In this document: in pieces, positions 1 to 5,726 of the stretch | Numbering within the stretch: position 1 is the first letter of the stretch | How the letters are laid out: every line of letters begins with the position of its first letter | NCBI GenBank assembly: GCA_903860995.1 | Contig: CAIOSS010001257.1 | Location: 1 to 9,301, forward strand | Source: an uncultured delta proteobacterium | Lineage (GTDB): Bacteria > Myxococcota_A > Polyangia > Polyangiales > Ga0077539 | Direction: 5' to 3' | Length of the DNA stretch: 9,301 nucleotides | Translations under genes and position numbers: made by a program | Notes under the pieces: model-generated | Database searches by the model: none | What the model saw: the letters and a program-made list of their open reading frames with translations, nothing else | Told to the model about the DNA's origin: nothing

Positions 1-293
1 AGATCGACCCGGTCACGCGCTCGCGCCGACGGCAGGTGGATGGCGGCGAGGATCACCCCGCGCGCCGCCTCGTAGACCGGACCCGCGGGGATCTCGACGA
101 TCACCCGCGGCGCGTCGACGCCACCGCCGGGCGCGGCGGGCTCGAGGGTGAACGCTGCGCGCTCACGCGGGTCGATGGGCTCGTCGGCGGAGCGCGTGCG
201 GTACTCGGCGATGCCAGCGGGCGGAGGCCACGAGGCGAGTCCGGCGACGGCGACGGCGCGGCCGCGGGAGGGCCCCGGTGCGCGGTGCTTCAT
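1..293 (-). CDS. hypothetical protein, 3' end cut by window edge
   Basis: An open frame on the minus strand starts at an ATG at 293-291 and runs off the left edge after 97 codons with no stop. Codon third positions are almost all G or C, and composition is balanced rather than Arg-rich, as expected for real coding sequence here. The protein begins MKHRAPGPSRGR and has no clear hydrophobic signal segment. A later part has an alternating hydrophobic stretch (APRVIVEIPAGPVYEAARG) compatible with beta-strand/helix structure. The upstream in-frame stop is the stop of the lipoprotein gene at 354-356, so the start must lie between there and 293; no strong Shine-Dalgarno is visible. It follows the lipoprotein gene by 60 bp on the same strand and may share its transcript. 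I do not recognise the family. Confidence 0.55.
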   Translation of the reverse strand, partial: MKHRAPGPSRGRAVAVAGLASWPPPAGIAEYRTRSADEPIDPRERAAFTLEPAAPGGGVDAPRVIVEIPAGPVYEAARGVILAAIHLPSARARDRVD

Positions 294-353
294 CGCGCTG
301 CAGGGGCGGCGGGGGTGGTGAGCGGTAGGGCATCGTCGCTTCGCGGAGCCCCA

Positions 354-998
354 TCACAGCTCCTGCCAGTCGCCCTCCGCGCGCTGCACGTCGATGTGCA
401 GGATCGGGTGGACCTCCCAGAGCGTCGAGCGCGACCCGCCGACCTCGCTCGGGTGCTCGGGGTCGAGCATCGTCCACCCGCAGACCCGCACCCGCGTCTG
501 CGACCGGCGCATCTCGCGCGGGAGGCCGTCAGGGACCGGGAGCGCGAGCATCCAGGCGACGTCGCGGCACTCCCAGGCGTCCGCGGGGGGCTCGTCGGCG
601 CAGTTCTTCAGCACGTTCAGCGGCGCGTCGCGCCCAGGCGTGCCCTCAGCGGCGCAGCCCAGGTAGTCGGCCGAGCGGGGCGCGTCGAGGCCGTGGAGAG
701 GTCCGTCGTCGCCTCGGCAGGAACGGCCCGCAGTGAGCGCGCGGAGGCCTGGCGCGACCCGCTCGGGACGCGCCTCGGTGAGCGTCGCGAGGCCACCGTC
801 ACCCTCCGCGGCGAGCGCAGCGTCGACGGACCCCACGGCAGCGTCGAGGTCCGGCGAGCGAGCGCTGACGCGGAGGGACGGCACGGCCGCCGAGGTGACG
901 GGACGCGTCGGCTGCGCGGCACATGCGACGAGCATCGACGCCGCGGCGAGGCCTCGACGCATCGTGCGAGCCCGTTGTCGGGCTCGGGCGCCGATCAT
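354..998 (-). CDS. predicted lipoprotein with C-terminal WEVHP motif, unknown function
   Basis: The product is 214 aa from the ATG at 998, or 202 aa from an internal ATG at 962. The 998 start overlaps the yccF stop in an ATGA arrangement, which favours translational coupling. An Arg-rich n-region is followed by a short hydrophobic stretch and a lipobox (LVAC, Cys26 from the 998 start), so export and lipid attachment are predicted. The mature part has a variable Ala/Arg-rich segment, then a more ordered C-terminal domain with several Cys residues, a VRVCGWTMLDPEH stretch, and STLWEVHPILHIDV near the end. WE(I/V)HP endings occur in some uncharacterised secreted bacterial proteins, but I cannot assign a function. 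Codon use matches the neighbours. The 202-aa start gives a more typical signal-peptide n-region, so the start is not settled. Confidence 0.7.
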   Translation of the reverse strand: MIGARARQRARTMRRGLAAASMLVACAAQPTRPVTSAAVPSLRVSARSPDLDAAVGSVDAALAAEGDGGLATLTEARPERVAPGLRALTAGRSCRGDDGPLHGLDAPRSADYLGCAAEGTPGRDAPLNVLKNCADEPPADAWECRDVAWMLALPVPDGLPREMRRSQTRVRVCGWTMLDPEHPSEVGGSRSTLWEVHPILHIDVQRAEGDWQEL

Positions 999-1435
999 CG
1001 CCAGGAGCCAGCGTTTCGCGCACGGGCTGCAGCGGCCTCCTCGACGGTGACGACCACCTGGCCGATGGGCGCGAGCGAGATCCTGGCGAGTTTCAGGTTC
1101 TGGATCGCGAAGGGGATCCCGATGATCGTCACCGCGCAGGCGACTGCGGCAAAGAGGTGCCCGATCGCCAGCCAGATCCCCGCGAGGAGGAACCACAGCA
1201 CGTTCCCGAGCACGCCGAGCGCCCCGGTGCCCACGTCGGCCTGGCCGGTGAACTCGCGTCGATCGATGGCCTCGCGGCCGAACGGCCACAGCGCAAAGCC
1301 CCCCATCACGAAGCAGGCTCTCGCCCACGGGATGCCGACGATGGTGCAGACCATCAGCACGCCCGCGAGGTACCAGCCGAGGCCCAGGAACAGTCCGCCA
1401 CAGAAGAACCACAGCAGGTTACCGATGGATCGCAT
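995..1435 (-). CDS. yccF: YccF family inner-membrane protein
   Basis: The product is 146 aa, close to the 148 aa I recall for E. coli YccF. Family features are visible: an N-terminal MRSIGNLLWF start, a first hydrophobic region with GWYLAGVLMVCTIVGIPWARACF, the central ALWPFGREAI motif, then a second repeat-like half with NVLWFLLAGIWLAIGHLFAAVACAVTIIGIPFAIQNLKLA and a closing PIGQVVVTVEEA. The two halves are related in pattern, giving about four membrane segments in the cytoplasmic membrane. The frame is open further upstream to 1489, but the ATG at 1435 matches the family N-terminus and has a GAGGGG Shine-Dalgarno five bases upstream. The stop overlaps the ATG of the downstream lipoprotein gene. 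The cellular role of YccF is poorly defined. Confidence 0.9.
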   Translation of the reverse strand: MRSIGNLLWFFCGGLFLGLGWYLAGVLMVCTIVGIPWARACFVMGGFALWPFGREAIDRREFTGQADVGTGALGVLGNVLWFLLAGIWLAIGHLFAAVACAVTIIGIPFAIQNLKLARISLAPIGQVVVTVEEAAAARARNAGSWR

Positions 1436-1540
1436 GCACACCCCTCTGGGACCCATAACGCGCCGGACGCGGGGGACCGTCAAGGCCACCTCGGCGTGCT
1501 TCGCGATCGGGAGCCTCGCCGACAGCGGCAGCAGCCACCG

Positions 1541-1921
1541 CTAGAGCAGCACCCACACGAGCGCGGGCACCGCGAGCTCGAGCACCATCCACGCGGTCGC
1601 GACCACGAGCCGATCGGCGAGCGGCCACGGCGGCGGTGGCGGCGTGCGGTAGACCACCGGCGAGCACGACGGCCGGGTGAACCCCGCGCACTCGCGCAAG
1701 ATGACCGCGCGACTCCAGGTGGCGAGCGCGCCGGGGCGCCCGGTGCTGCTGCGGGTGAGCTCGCGCGCGGGCGACGGGATGGGCTCGTCGCGCAGCGAGG
1801 TCGTCGCCGAGCAGACGGACGTCTGGGCCTTGCTCTTCGAGCAGCTCGGGATGCGGGCGCCATAGATTCCTGCGACCGGCCGGCGACGACGACCGCGCGG
1901 CGGGTGTATCCCTCTACCCAT
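1541..1921 (-). CDS. small hypothetical protein with C-terminal membrane anchor; start uncertain
   Basis: A minus-strand frame ends at TAG 1543-1541 and encodes a protein whose last ~22 residues are strongly hydrophobic (LVVATAWMVLELAVPALVW), suggesting a C-terminal membrane anchor. Before it lie a Pro run (RTPPPPPWPLADR) and a soluble stretch with four Cys residues. Third-position GC is near total from about 1860 down to the stop. The only ATG in frame before the coding-like part is at 1921, giving 126 aa, but its first ~20 codons have atypical use (AGA, ATA, GCA, GGA). The true start may therefore be non-ATG and nearer 1860. An ATG at 1863 with an AGGA just upstream is in another, non-coding-looking frame, so a frameshift near the start is also possible. 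Not recognised. Confidence 0.5.
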   Translation of the reverse strand: MGRGIHPPRGRRRRPVAGIYGARIPSCSKSKAQTSVCSATTSLRDEPIPSPARELTRSSTGRPGALATWSRAVILRECAGFTRPSCSPVVYRTPPPPPWPLADRLVVATAWMVLELAVPALVWVLL

Positions 1922-2465
1922 GACCAGGTGGCGGATCGTGGCGCTGGTTCTCCTCGGGGTGGTGGCGTGCGAGCGGCCGTCCGCGTCGCCGCCGCTCTGC
2001 ACCGTGGGGGCGACGGTGGCCTGCGCGTGCATCGGGAGCCTCTCGGGCGTGCAGACCTGCCAGCCCGACGGGACCTTCAGCATCTGCCTCTGCTCCCCCC
2101 CCGCGCGTGTCGACTCGCAGGACATTCCGACGCCGATCGCCCTCCCGCCGAAGGTCGTCCTGTTGCCCCTCTCCGCAGCGCCCGCCGCCCCGCCCGCCGT
2201 GCCCGACGGCGCCACCCCGATGGACCAGGCGCGCGCCTGCCTTCGCACCAACTCGAACAACATGGCCGCGGGCAACCAGTGCGTTGTGCAGGTGCTGCGC
2301 GGGCGCGCGTCGAGCGAGTCCGAGTTCGGCCTCCTCGCCGTGACCTACCGCACGATGGGCCGCACCAGCGACGCCGTGCGGGCTATGCGCACGTACATCC
2401 AGCGCTTCCCCGACGGGCCGCGCGTCGTCGGCTTCCAGCAGTACATCGACAACAACTCCGGCTGA
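1920..2465 (+). CDS. predicted lipoprotein with Cys-rich motif and TPR-like C-terminus
   Basis: The product is 181 aa. The N-terminus MTRWRIVALVLLGVVAC is a lipoprotein signal peptide with the lipidated Cys at residue 17. It is followed by a compact Cys-rich segment (Cys27, 35, 37, 47, 56, 58) with the pattern CxC, GVQTC, QPDGTF and CLC. From memory this arrangement recurs in surface proteins of myxobacteria, where disulfides probably stabilise it. A Pro/Ala-rich linker (about residues 75-105) leads to a helical region from DQARACLRT to the end, containing VTYRTMGRTSDAVRAMRTYI, which reads like one or two TPR-type hairpins. Such proteins are usually periplasmic or outer-membrane scaffolds. 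No clear Shine-Dalgarno precedes the ATG. The stop is followed immediately by a recombinase remnant. Specific function unknown. Confidence 0.8.
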   Translation: MTRWRIVALVLLGVVACERPSASPPLCTVGATVACACIGSLSGVQTCQPDGTFSICLCSPPARVDSQDIPTPIALPPKVVLLPLSAAPAAPPAVPDGATPMDQARACLRTNSNNMAAGNQCVVQVLRGRASSESEFGLLAVTYRTMGRTSDAVRAMRTYIQRFPDGPRVVGFQQYIDNNSG

Positions 2466-2488
2466 TTCACGCGGCCGCTGATGTTGTC
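2448..2488. repeat. imperfect inverted repeat at the end of the lipoprotein gene
   Basis: GACAACA (2448-2454) and TGTTGTC (2482-2488) are perfect inverted arms. Inside them CGGC (2459-2462) pairs with GCCG (2474-2477), separated from the outer arms by 4-nt stretches on each side. The hairpin would enclose the stop codon of the lipoprotein gene and sits on the border with the recombinase remnant. It could act as a terminator, but no T-run follows. It could also be a relic of an element end, or chance. Confidence 0.35.
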
Positions 2489-2745
2489 CGGTCGCGGCGC
2501 CCGCGCCGCCGAGCAGTGGATCTCGATCCCCGTCCCGGCGCTCGTGACGCCCGAAGTCTTCGCCGCAGCGCGCGAGCAACTCGAACGCGACAAGCGGCTC
2601 TCGGCGCGCAACGCGCGCGGTCACCGCTACGTGCTGCAGGGACGCGTGGTCTGCGCGAGCTGTGGCTACGCCTACTACGGCAAGACCGTCTCGCCGGCCG
2701 CCCGCAAGGGGCGCCCCTGCTACGCACGTATCTGCCGGGGAGTTC
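2466..2745 (+). pseudogene. serine recombinase remnant (recombinase domain end and zinc ribbon)
   Basis: The frame directly after the lipoprotein stop encodes EQWISIPVPALVTPEVFAAA, then REQLERDKRLSARNARG and VLQGRVVCASCGYAYYGKT. This is the typical sequence of the recombinase domain (Pfam Recombinase type) running into the zinc beta-ribbon of large serine recombinases. The catalytic resolvase domain that should precede it is absent, and similarity stops after CYARICRG, where the second Cys pair of the ribbon would follow. The frame then becomes Arg-rich and non-coding-like. An ATG at 2481 exists, but a functional protein is very unlikely. The ribbon (YAYYGKT) differs from that of the intact recombinase downstream, so this is debris from a different element rather than a duplication. 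The right border is approximate. Confidence 0.8.
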
Positions 2746-2754
2746 GGACCCGAC

Positions 2755-2979
2755 GTGGCACGCGGCGGCTTGCTGCGTCCGGTGGGCGAGCGCTTCGAGC
2801 TCGTCGCGGGCGAGCACCGCTGGCGCGAAGGCGCGACCGACGACGACGTCGCACACGCATCCGGCCGCCACCGGGCGGTGCTCGTGACGCGGTTGCCGGG
2901 CAGCGCGCAGGCCCGGTGCTTCCGGCGCGCGGTCGCGGAGATGTTCACGGACTGGGACCTGGAGCCGCCCGATGCCTGA
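2755..2979 (+). CDS. ParB-N-like short ORF, possibly truncated
   Basis: From a GTG at 2755 this frame gives 74 aa beginning MARGGLLRPVGERFELVAGE and continuing HRWREG. The PVGERFELVAGEHRWRE stretch closely resembles the ParB/Srx signature in which (R)FELVAGERRWRAA follows the segment ending in (V)RPVG. The earlier part of a normal ParB-N domain is missing and the rest does not continue as ParB, so the piece looks like a truncated or domesticated fragment. A purine-rich GGGGAG lies 12 nt before the GTG. The frame is open further upstream into the recombinase remnant. Its stop overlaps by 8 bp the ATG of the next small ORF, making it the first member of an overlapping series that ends in the recombinase. 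Codon third positions are G/C-rich. Function unknown; DNA binding is only a guess. Confidence 0.45.
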   Translation: MARGGLLRPVGERFELVAGEHRWREGATDDDVAHASGRHRAVLVTRLPGSAQARCFRRAVAEMFTDWDLEPPDA

Positions 2980-3067
2980 CCTCATCGTCCGCGACAAGTA
3001 CGGCCGGACGTGGCGCCGCGCGATCGTCGGCGGGCGCCGGGTGTGGGTGGAGGTGTCCCGTGGGTGA
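2972..3067 (+). CDS. 31-aa hypothetical protein in recombinase operon
   Basis: ATG at 2972 to TGA at 3067. The product starts MPDLIVRDKYGRTWRRA and continues as a short basic, Trp-containing, beta-rich-looking peptide ending EVSRG. Overlaps of 8 bp at both ends (ATGCCTGA with the preceding ORF, GTGGGTGA with the following one) place it in a translationally coupled series. Codon use is GC3-rich like its neighbours. It is very short, and the case rests on context and the paired overlaps. I do not recognise a family. Confidence 0.5.
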   Translation: MPDLIVRDKYGRTWRRAIVGGRRVWVEVSRG

Positions 3068-3206
3068 CGCCGCCCGCAACCTCGCCGCGGCCCCCTCCCC
3101 CGGTCCCGCCAACGACCAGGGCGCCGTTGACCCGCGCCTGCGCCCCTTCGTCGAGGCCCTTGCCGGCCTCCTCGTTGCCGACCTTCGCCGGCGGCCTGCA
3201 CGGTGA
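3060..3206 (+). CDS. 48-aa hypothetical protein in recombinase operon
   Basis: GTG at 3060 to TGA at 3206. The product has a low-complexity Ala/Pro start and then a likely amphipathic helix, VDPRLRPFVEALAGLLVADL, ending in an Arg-rich tail. It overlaps the preceding ORF by 8 bp and the recombinase GTG by 4 bp (GTGA). Short proteins of this kind directly upstream of large serine recombinases are, from memory, common in myxobacterial genomes. They could assist the recombinase, for example as a directionality factor or DNA-binding accessory, but nothing in the sequence proves that. Confidence 0.55.
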   Translation: MGDAARNLAAAPSPGPANDQGAVDPRLRPFVEALAGLLVADLRRRPAR

Positions 3207-4822
3207 CCGTGATGCGCGCCGCCATCTACGCCCGGGTGTCCACCGACGAGCAGGCCAACAGCATCGAGACGCAGGAGCGCGAGGGCCGACGCTTCGCCGA
3301 GGCGCGCGGGTGGCACGTCGCCGAGGTCTACCGCGACGAGGGCGCCTCGGGCGCCGAGTGGGTCAACCGCCCGGAGATCGGGCGCCTCCTGCGCGACGTC
3401 GACCGCAAGCCCCGCCCCTGGGACGTGCTGCTGGTGCGCGACCAGGACCGCCTCGGCCGCGACGCGGCGCGCACGGTGCTGGCGATCGCCACCGTCCTCG
3501 ACGCCGGGGCCCGGGTCATCGAGTACTCGACGGGCCACGAGGCCCAGAGCGACCCGATGGCCCGGATGATGGTGTCGGTGCGCGGGGCCTTCGGCGAGCT
3601 CGAGCGCGCCATGATCGCCAAGCGAACCCGCGACGCGCACCAGTCCATGGCCCGCCAGGGCCGGGTCACCGGCGGCCGGGTCTACGGCTACCGCAACGTG
3701 CGCAGCGACGCGGGCGTGCACCACGAGGTCGACCCCGACCAGGCCAACGTCGTGCGGGACCTCTTCGAGCGGCACGCCGCCGGGGAGTCGGTGCGCGCCC
3801 TCGCCCACGACCTCAACCGCCGGGGCATCCCGTCGCCGCACTCGCGCCACGCCGGCGCCGGGACGTGGTCGCCATCCGTGCTGCACGCGATGCTGCACAA
3901 CGGCCGCTACCTCGGGCGCATCGAGTGGGGCAAGAAGCGCAAGGGCTACAAGGGTGGCACCAAGACCCGCGAGGAGCGCCCCGAGTCCGAGCGCCTGACG
4001 GTCGAGCGCCCCGAGCTGCGCATCGTCTCCGACGAGCTGTGGCAGGCCGTGCGCGCCCGGGGCGACCACGCCCGGGTGAGCGAGGGCCGGCCGCGTGAGC
4101 GGTATCCTGCGAAGTATCTGCTGGTGGGCCTGGTGCGCTGCGCGGGGTGCGGTGGGCCCGTCGCCTCGCAGCTGGGGCGGTGGGGCAAAGACCGCCGCTC
4201 GCTCTACTGCTGCGGCTGGCACCACAACCGGGGCGCCACGGTCTGCCCCGTCAGCTCGATGCGACCGGTGGACGACGTCAACGCGGCGGTGATCGGCTGG
4301 GTGCGCGACCACGTGCTCTCCCCCGCCGTGGTGCGCGAGGTGCTGGCGTCAGCCCGGCGGCGCATCGAGGAGGAGGCCCGCGCCGAGGTCGACGCGGCGG
4401 AGGTGACCCGGGTGGAGCGCGAGATCGCCCGCCTGGAGTCCGAGCAGCGCCGGATGGTCGACGCGATAGCTGCTGGCGGCGGCGCCGTCGAGCTGCTGGT
4501 GCGGGCGGCGACCGAGCGGGAGGGGCGCCTCGCGGGCCTGCGCTTCGAGCGGGAGCGCCTGCTCGCGCCGAAGGTTGGGGCGCTGTCGATCGCGTGGCCG
4601 ACCCTGGCCGAGGATGCGACGGCGCGGGTGGCCGAGCTCGGCGAGCTGCTGCGCAGCGACGTCGCCGGGGCGCGCAAGGCATTGGGCGTGCTGCTCGACG
4701 GCACGCTGATGTTCACCCCGGTGGGAGCGGCCCGGGCGACGCGGTGGTCGCTGACGGGCCGCATCCGAACCGGGGCATTGTTTGTGTCCCCAGGGGGAGT
4801 CGAACCCCCGTTCGCGACGTGA
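3203..4822 (+). CDS. large serine recombinase / site-specific integrase
   Basis: The product is 539 aa from the GTG at 3203 that overlaps the upstream stop; an ATG at 3212 is an alternative start. The N-terminal resolvase domain (about residues 5-150) begins AAIYARVSTDEQ with catalytic Ser13 and contains VRDQDRLGRDAARTV with the Arg residues of the active site. The recombinase DNA-binding domain (about 165-285) includes GGRVYGYRN, a helix ending LNRRGIPSP, and LHNGRYLGRIEW. A zinc ribbon follows with Cys313, Cys316, Cys336/337 and Cys348, then a charged coiled coil (about 380-435) as in large serine integrases. It cuts and joins DNA through a Ser-DNA intermediate to move its element. Unusually, the last 12 codons (V-S-P-G-G-V-E-P-P-F-A-T) and the stop are the antisense of the 3' half of tRNA-Glu, so the C-terminus is supplied by the neighbouring gene. 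The domains look complete. Confidence 0.93.
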   Translation: MTVMRAAIYARVSTDEQANSIETQEREGRRFAEARGWHVAEVYRDEGASGAEWVNRPEIGRLLRDVDRKPRPWDVLLVRDQDRLGRDAARTVLAIATVLDAGARVIEYSTGHEAQSDPMARMMVSVRGAFGELERAMIAKRTRDAHQSMARQGRVTGGRVYGYRNVRSDAGVHHEVDPDQANVVRDLFERHAAGESVRALAHDLNRRGIPSPHSRHAGAGTWSPSVLHAMLHNGRYLGRIEWGKKRKGYKGGTKTREERPESERLTVERPELRIVSDELWQAVRARGDHARVSEGRPRERYPAKYLLVGLVRCAGCGGPVASQLGRWGKDRRSLYCCGWHHNRGATVCPVSSMRPVDDVNAAVIGWVRDHVLSPAVVREVLASARRRIEEEARAEVDAAEVTRVEREIARLESEQRRMVDAIAAGGGAVELLVRAATEREGRLAGLRFERERLLAPKVGALSIAWPTLAEDATARVAELGELLRSDVAGARKALGVLLDGTLMFTPVGAARATRWSLTGRIRTGALFVSPGGVEPPFAT

Positions 4823-4857
4823 AAAGCCGCTGTCCTGGGCCTCTAGACGATGGGGAC
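4785..4857 (-). tRNA. tRNA-Glu (anticodon UUC)
   Basis: Read on the minus strand from 4857. The acceptor stem GTCCCCA pairs perfectly with TGGGGAC (4786-4792). The D arm (4832-4848) has GTC/GAC and, from memory, the same sequence as E. coli tRNA-Glu. The anticodon stem GCGGC/GTCGC has one G-T pair and a TTTTCAC loop, giving anticodon TTC (plus-strand bases 4821-4823). The variable loop is 4 nt, and the T arm is GGGGG-TTCGACT-CCCCC. The discriminator is A at 4785; CCA is not encoded. The cloverleaf is intact, so the tRNA should be functional. The serine recombinase on the opposite strand overlaps its 3' half. Confidence 0.97.
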
Positions 4858-4869
4858 GAGGCGCCGCGG

Positions 4870-4897
4870 AACCTACTCGATCGCGGCTCGATTGCAA
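4870..4897 (-). promoter_or_regulatory. candidate promoter of tRNA-Glu
   Basis: Upstream of the tRNA on its own strand, TTGCAA (4897-4892) is followed by a 16-bp spacer and TAGGTT (4875-4870). Twelve bases (GC-rich) then separate it from the mature 5' end. Spacing fits a sigma-70-like promoter, and a GC-rich discriminator is typical of stable-RNA promoters under stringent control. The -10 match is only partial. Confidence 0.4.
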
Positions 4898-4955
4898 GAA
4901 CTTCGTTCGCCGCCTTGACGCTGCGGCTTCCGGCGTGTTGCACCGTCGGTTCCCG

Positions 4956-5726
4956 ATGGCACCCCCTCCCCGCCGACCGCCGCCGCGCCGCCAACACTTC
5001 GAGCGGCCCCCCATGCGCGTGCACACCACCACGCTCTGGGACTATCCCTCGCAGCAGCACGGCGACGGCGAGCAGGGCGACAAGGCCTACGTCGGCGCCA
5101 CGCCCTCGCATGTCATCTGGAACGTCCTCCAGCGATACTCCCGCGAGGGCGACGTGGTGGTCGACCCCTTCTGCGGGAGCGGCACCTCGCTCGACGTCGC
5201 GCGCGAGCTCAAGCGGGAGGGCCGCGGCTTCGACCTCAACCCTACCCGCCCGGAGATCGTCCGCGCCGACGCCCGCGCGCTGCCGCTCGATGACGCGTCG
5301 GCCCAGGCGGTCTTCATGGATCCGCCGTACGGCGACCACATCGACTACTCCAGCGACCCACGCTGCATCGGCAAGCTCTCGGCGTACGACCCGAAGTATT
5401 ATCAGGCCATGCGCGGGGCCTTCGACGAGGCCTACCGCGTGCTCAAGCCGGGGGGCGTCCTGGCGGTCTACGTCTGCGACTACTTCGAGACGAAGAAGGG
5501 CCTCGCGCCGGTGGGCTTCGGGCTGTTTTCGCTCTTCACGGTGCGCTTCATCCCGGTCGACATCGTGAGCGTGGTGCGCCGCAACAAGAGCCTGCTCAAG
5601 GGCAACTTCCACCAGGCCGCCGAGCGCGACAACTTCTTCCTCCGCGGGTTCAACTACCTCTTCATCGCGCGCAAGCCCGACGAGGCGCCGCGGCGCCCGC
5701 AGCAGCGCCCCCGCTCACCGCGCTGA
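4956..5726 (+). CDS. orphan DNA amino-methyltransferase (N6-adenine or N4-cytosine)
   Basis: The product is 256 aa from the ATG at 4956, or 237 aa from the ATG at 5013 just before TTTLWDYPSQ; neither has a clear Shine-Dalgarno. The SAM-binding motif VDPFCGSGTS is at residues 70-78 and the catalytic DPPYG at 122-126. Between them, LPLDDASAQAVFMDPPY has the usual spacing of class I DNA methyltransferases. AYRVLKPGGVLAVYVCDYF follows as the next core strand, with FNYLFIARK at the end. Aspartate in DPPY favours adenine-N6, but N4-cytosine cannot be excluded. It carries no obvious long target-recognition insert and no restriction gene is nearby, so it is probably a solitary modification enzyme, possibly epigenetic or left by a mobile element. 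The frame is open upstream through the tRNA antisense, which I regard as non-coding. Its 3' end overlaps the convergent gene by about 65 bp. Confidence 0.8.
   Translation: MAPPPRRPPPRRQHFERPPMRVHTTTLWDYPSQQHGDGEQGDKAYVGATPSHVIWNVLQRYSREGDVVVDPFCGSGTSLDVARELKREGRGFDLNPTRPEIVRADARALPLDDASAQAVFMDPPYGDHIDYSSDPRCIGKLSAYDPKYYQAMRGAFDEAYRVLKPGGVLAVYVCDYFETKKGLAPVGFGLFSLFTVRFIPVDIVSVVRRNKSLLKGNFHQAAERDNFFLRGFNYLFIARKPDEAPRRPQQRPRSPR

Noticed and set aside
163..333. Minus-strand ORF from an ATG at 333 ending at 163
   Set aside because: It has a Pro run and Arg runs with no balanced composition. The alternative frame from 293 has better codon use.
36..1544. Long plus-strand open frame (502 codons)
   Set aside because: Its translation is Arg/Ala/Gly-rich without domains, and it lies antisense to yccF and the lipoprotein gene, which have clear family or signal features.
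923..2887. Long plus-strand open frame (654 codons)
   Set aside because: It spans several genes in other frames (yccF antisense, the plus lipoprotein, the recombinase remnant) and has only low-complexity, Arg-rich sequence; a GC-rich shadow frame.
2945..4312. Minus-strand frame antisense to the recombinase
   Set aside because: Composition is His/Val/Ala/Arg-biased as expected opposite a GC-rich gene; no motifs. The recombinase strand shows complete domains.
4782..4955. N-terminal extension of the methyltransferase through the tRNA region
   Set aside because: This part of the frame is tRNA antisense and the tRNA promoter region. The family-like sequence starts only after 5013.
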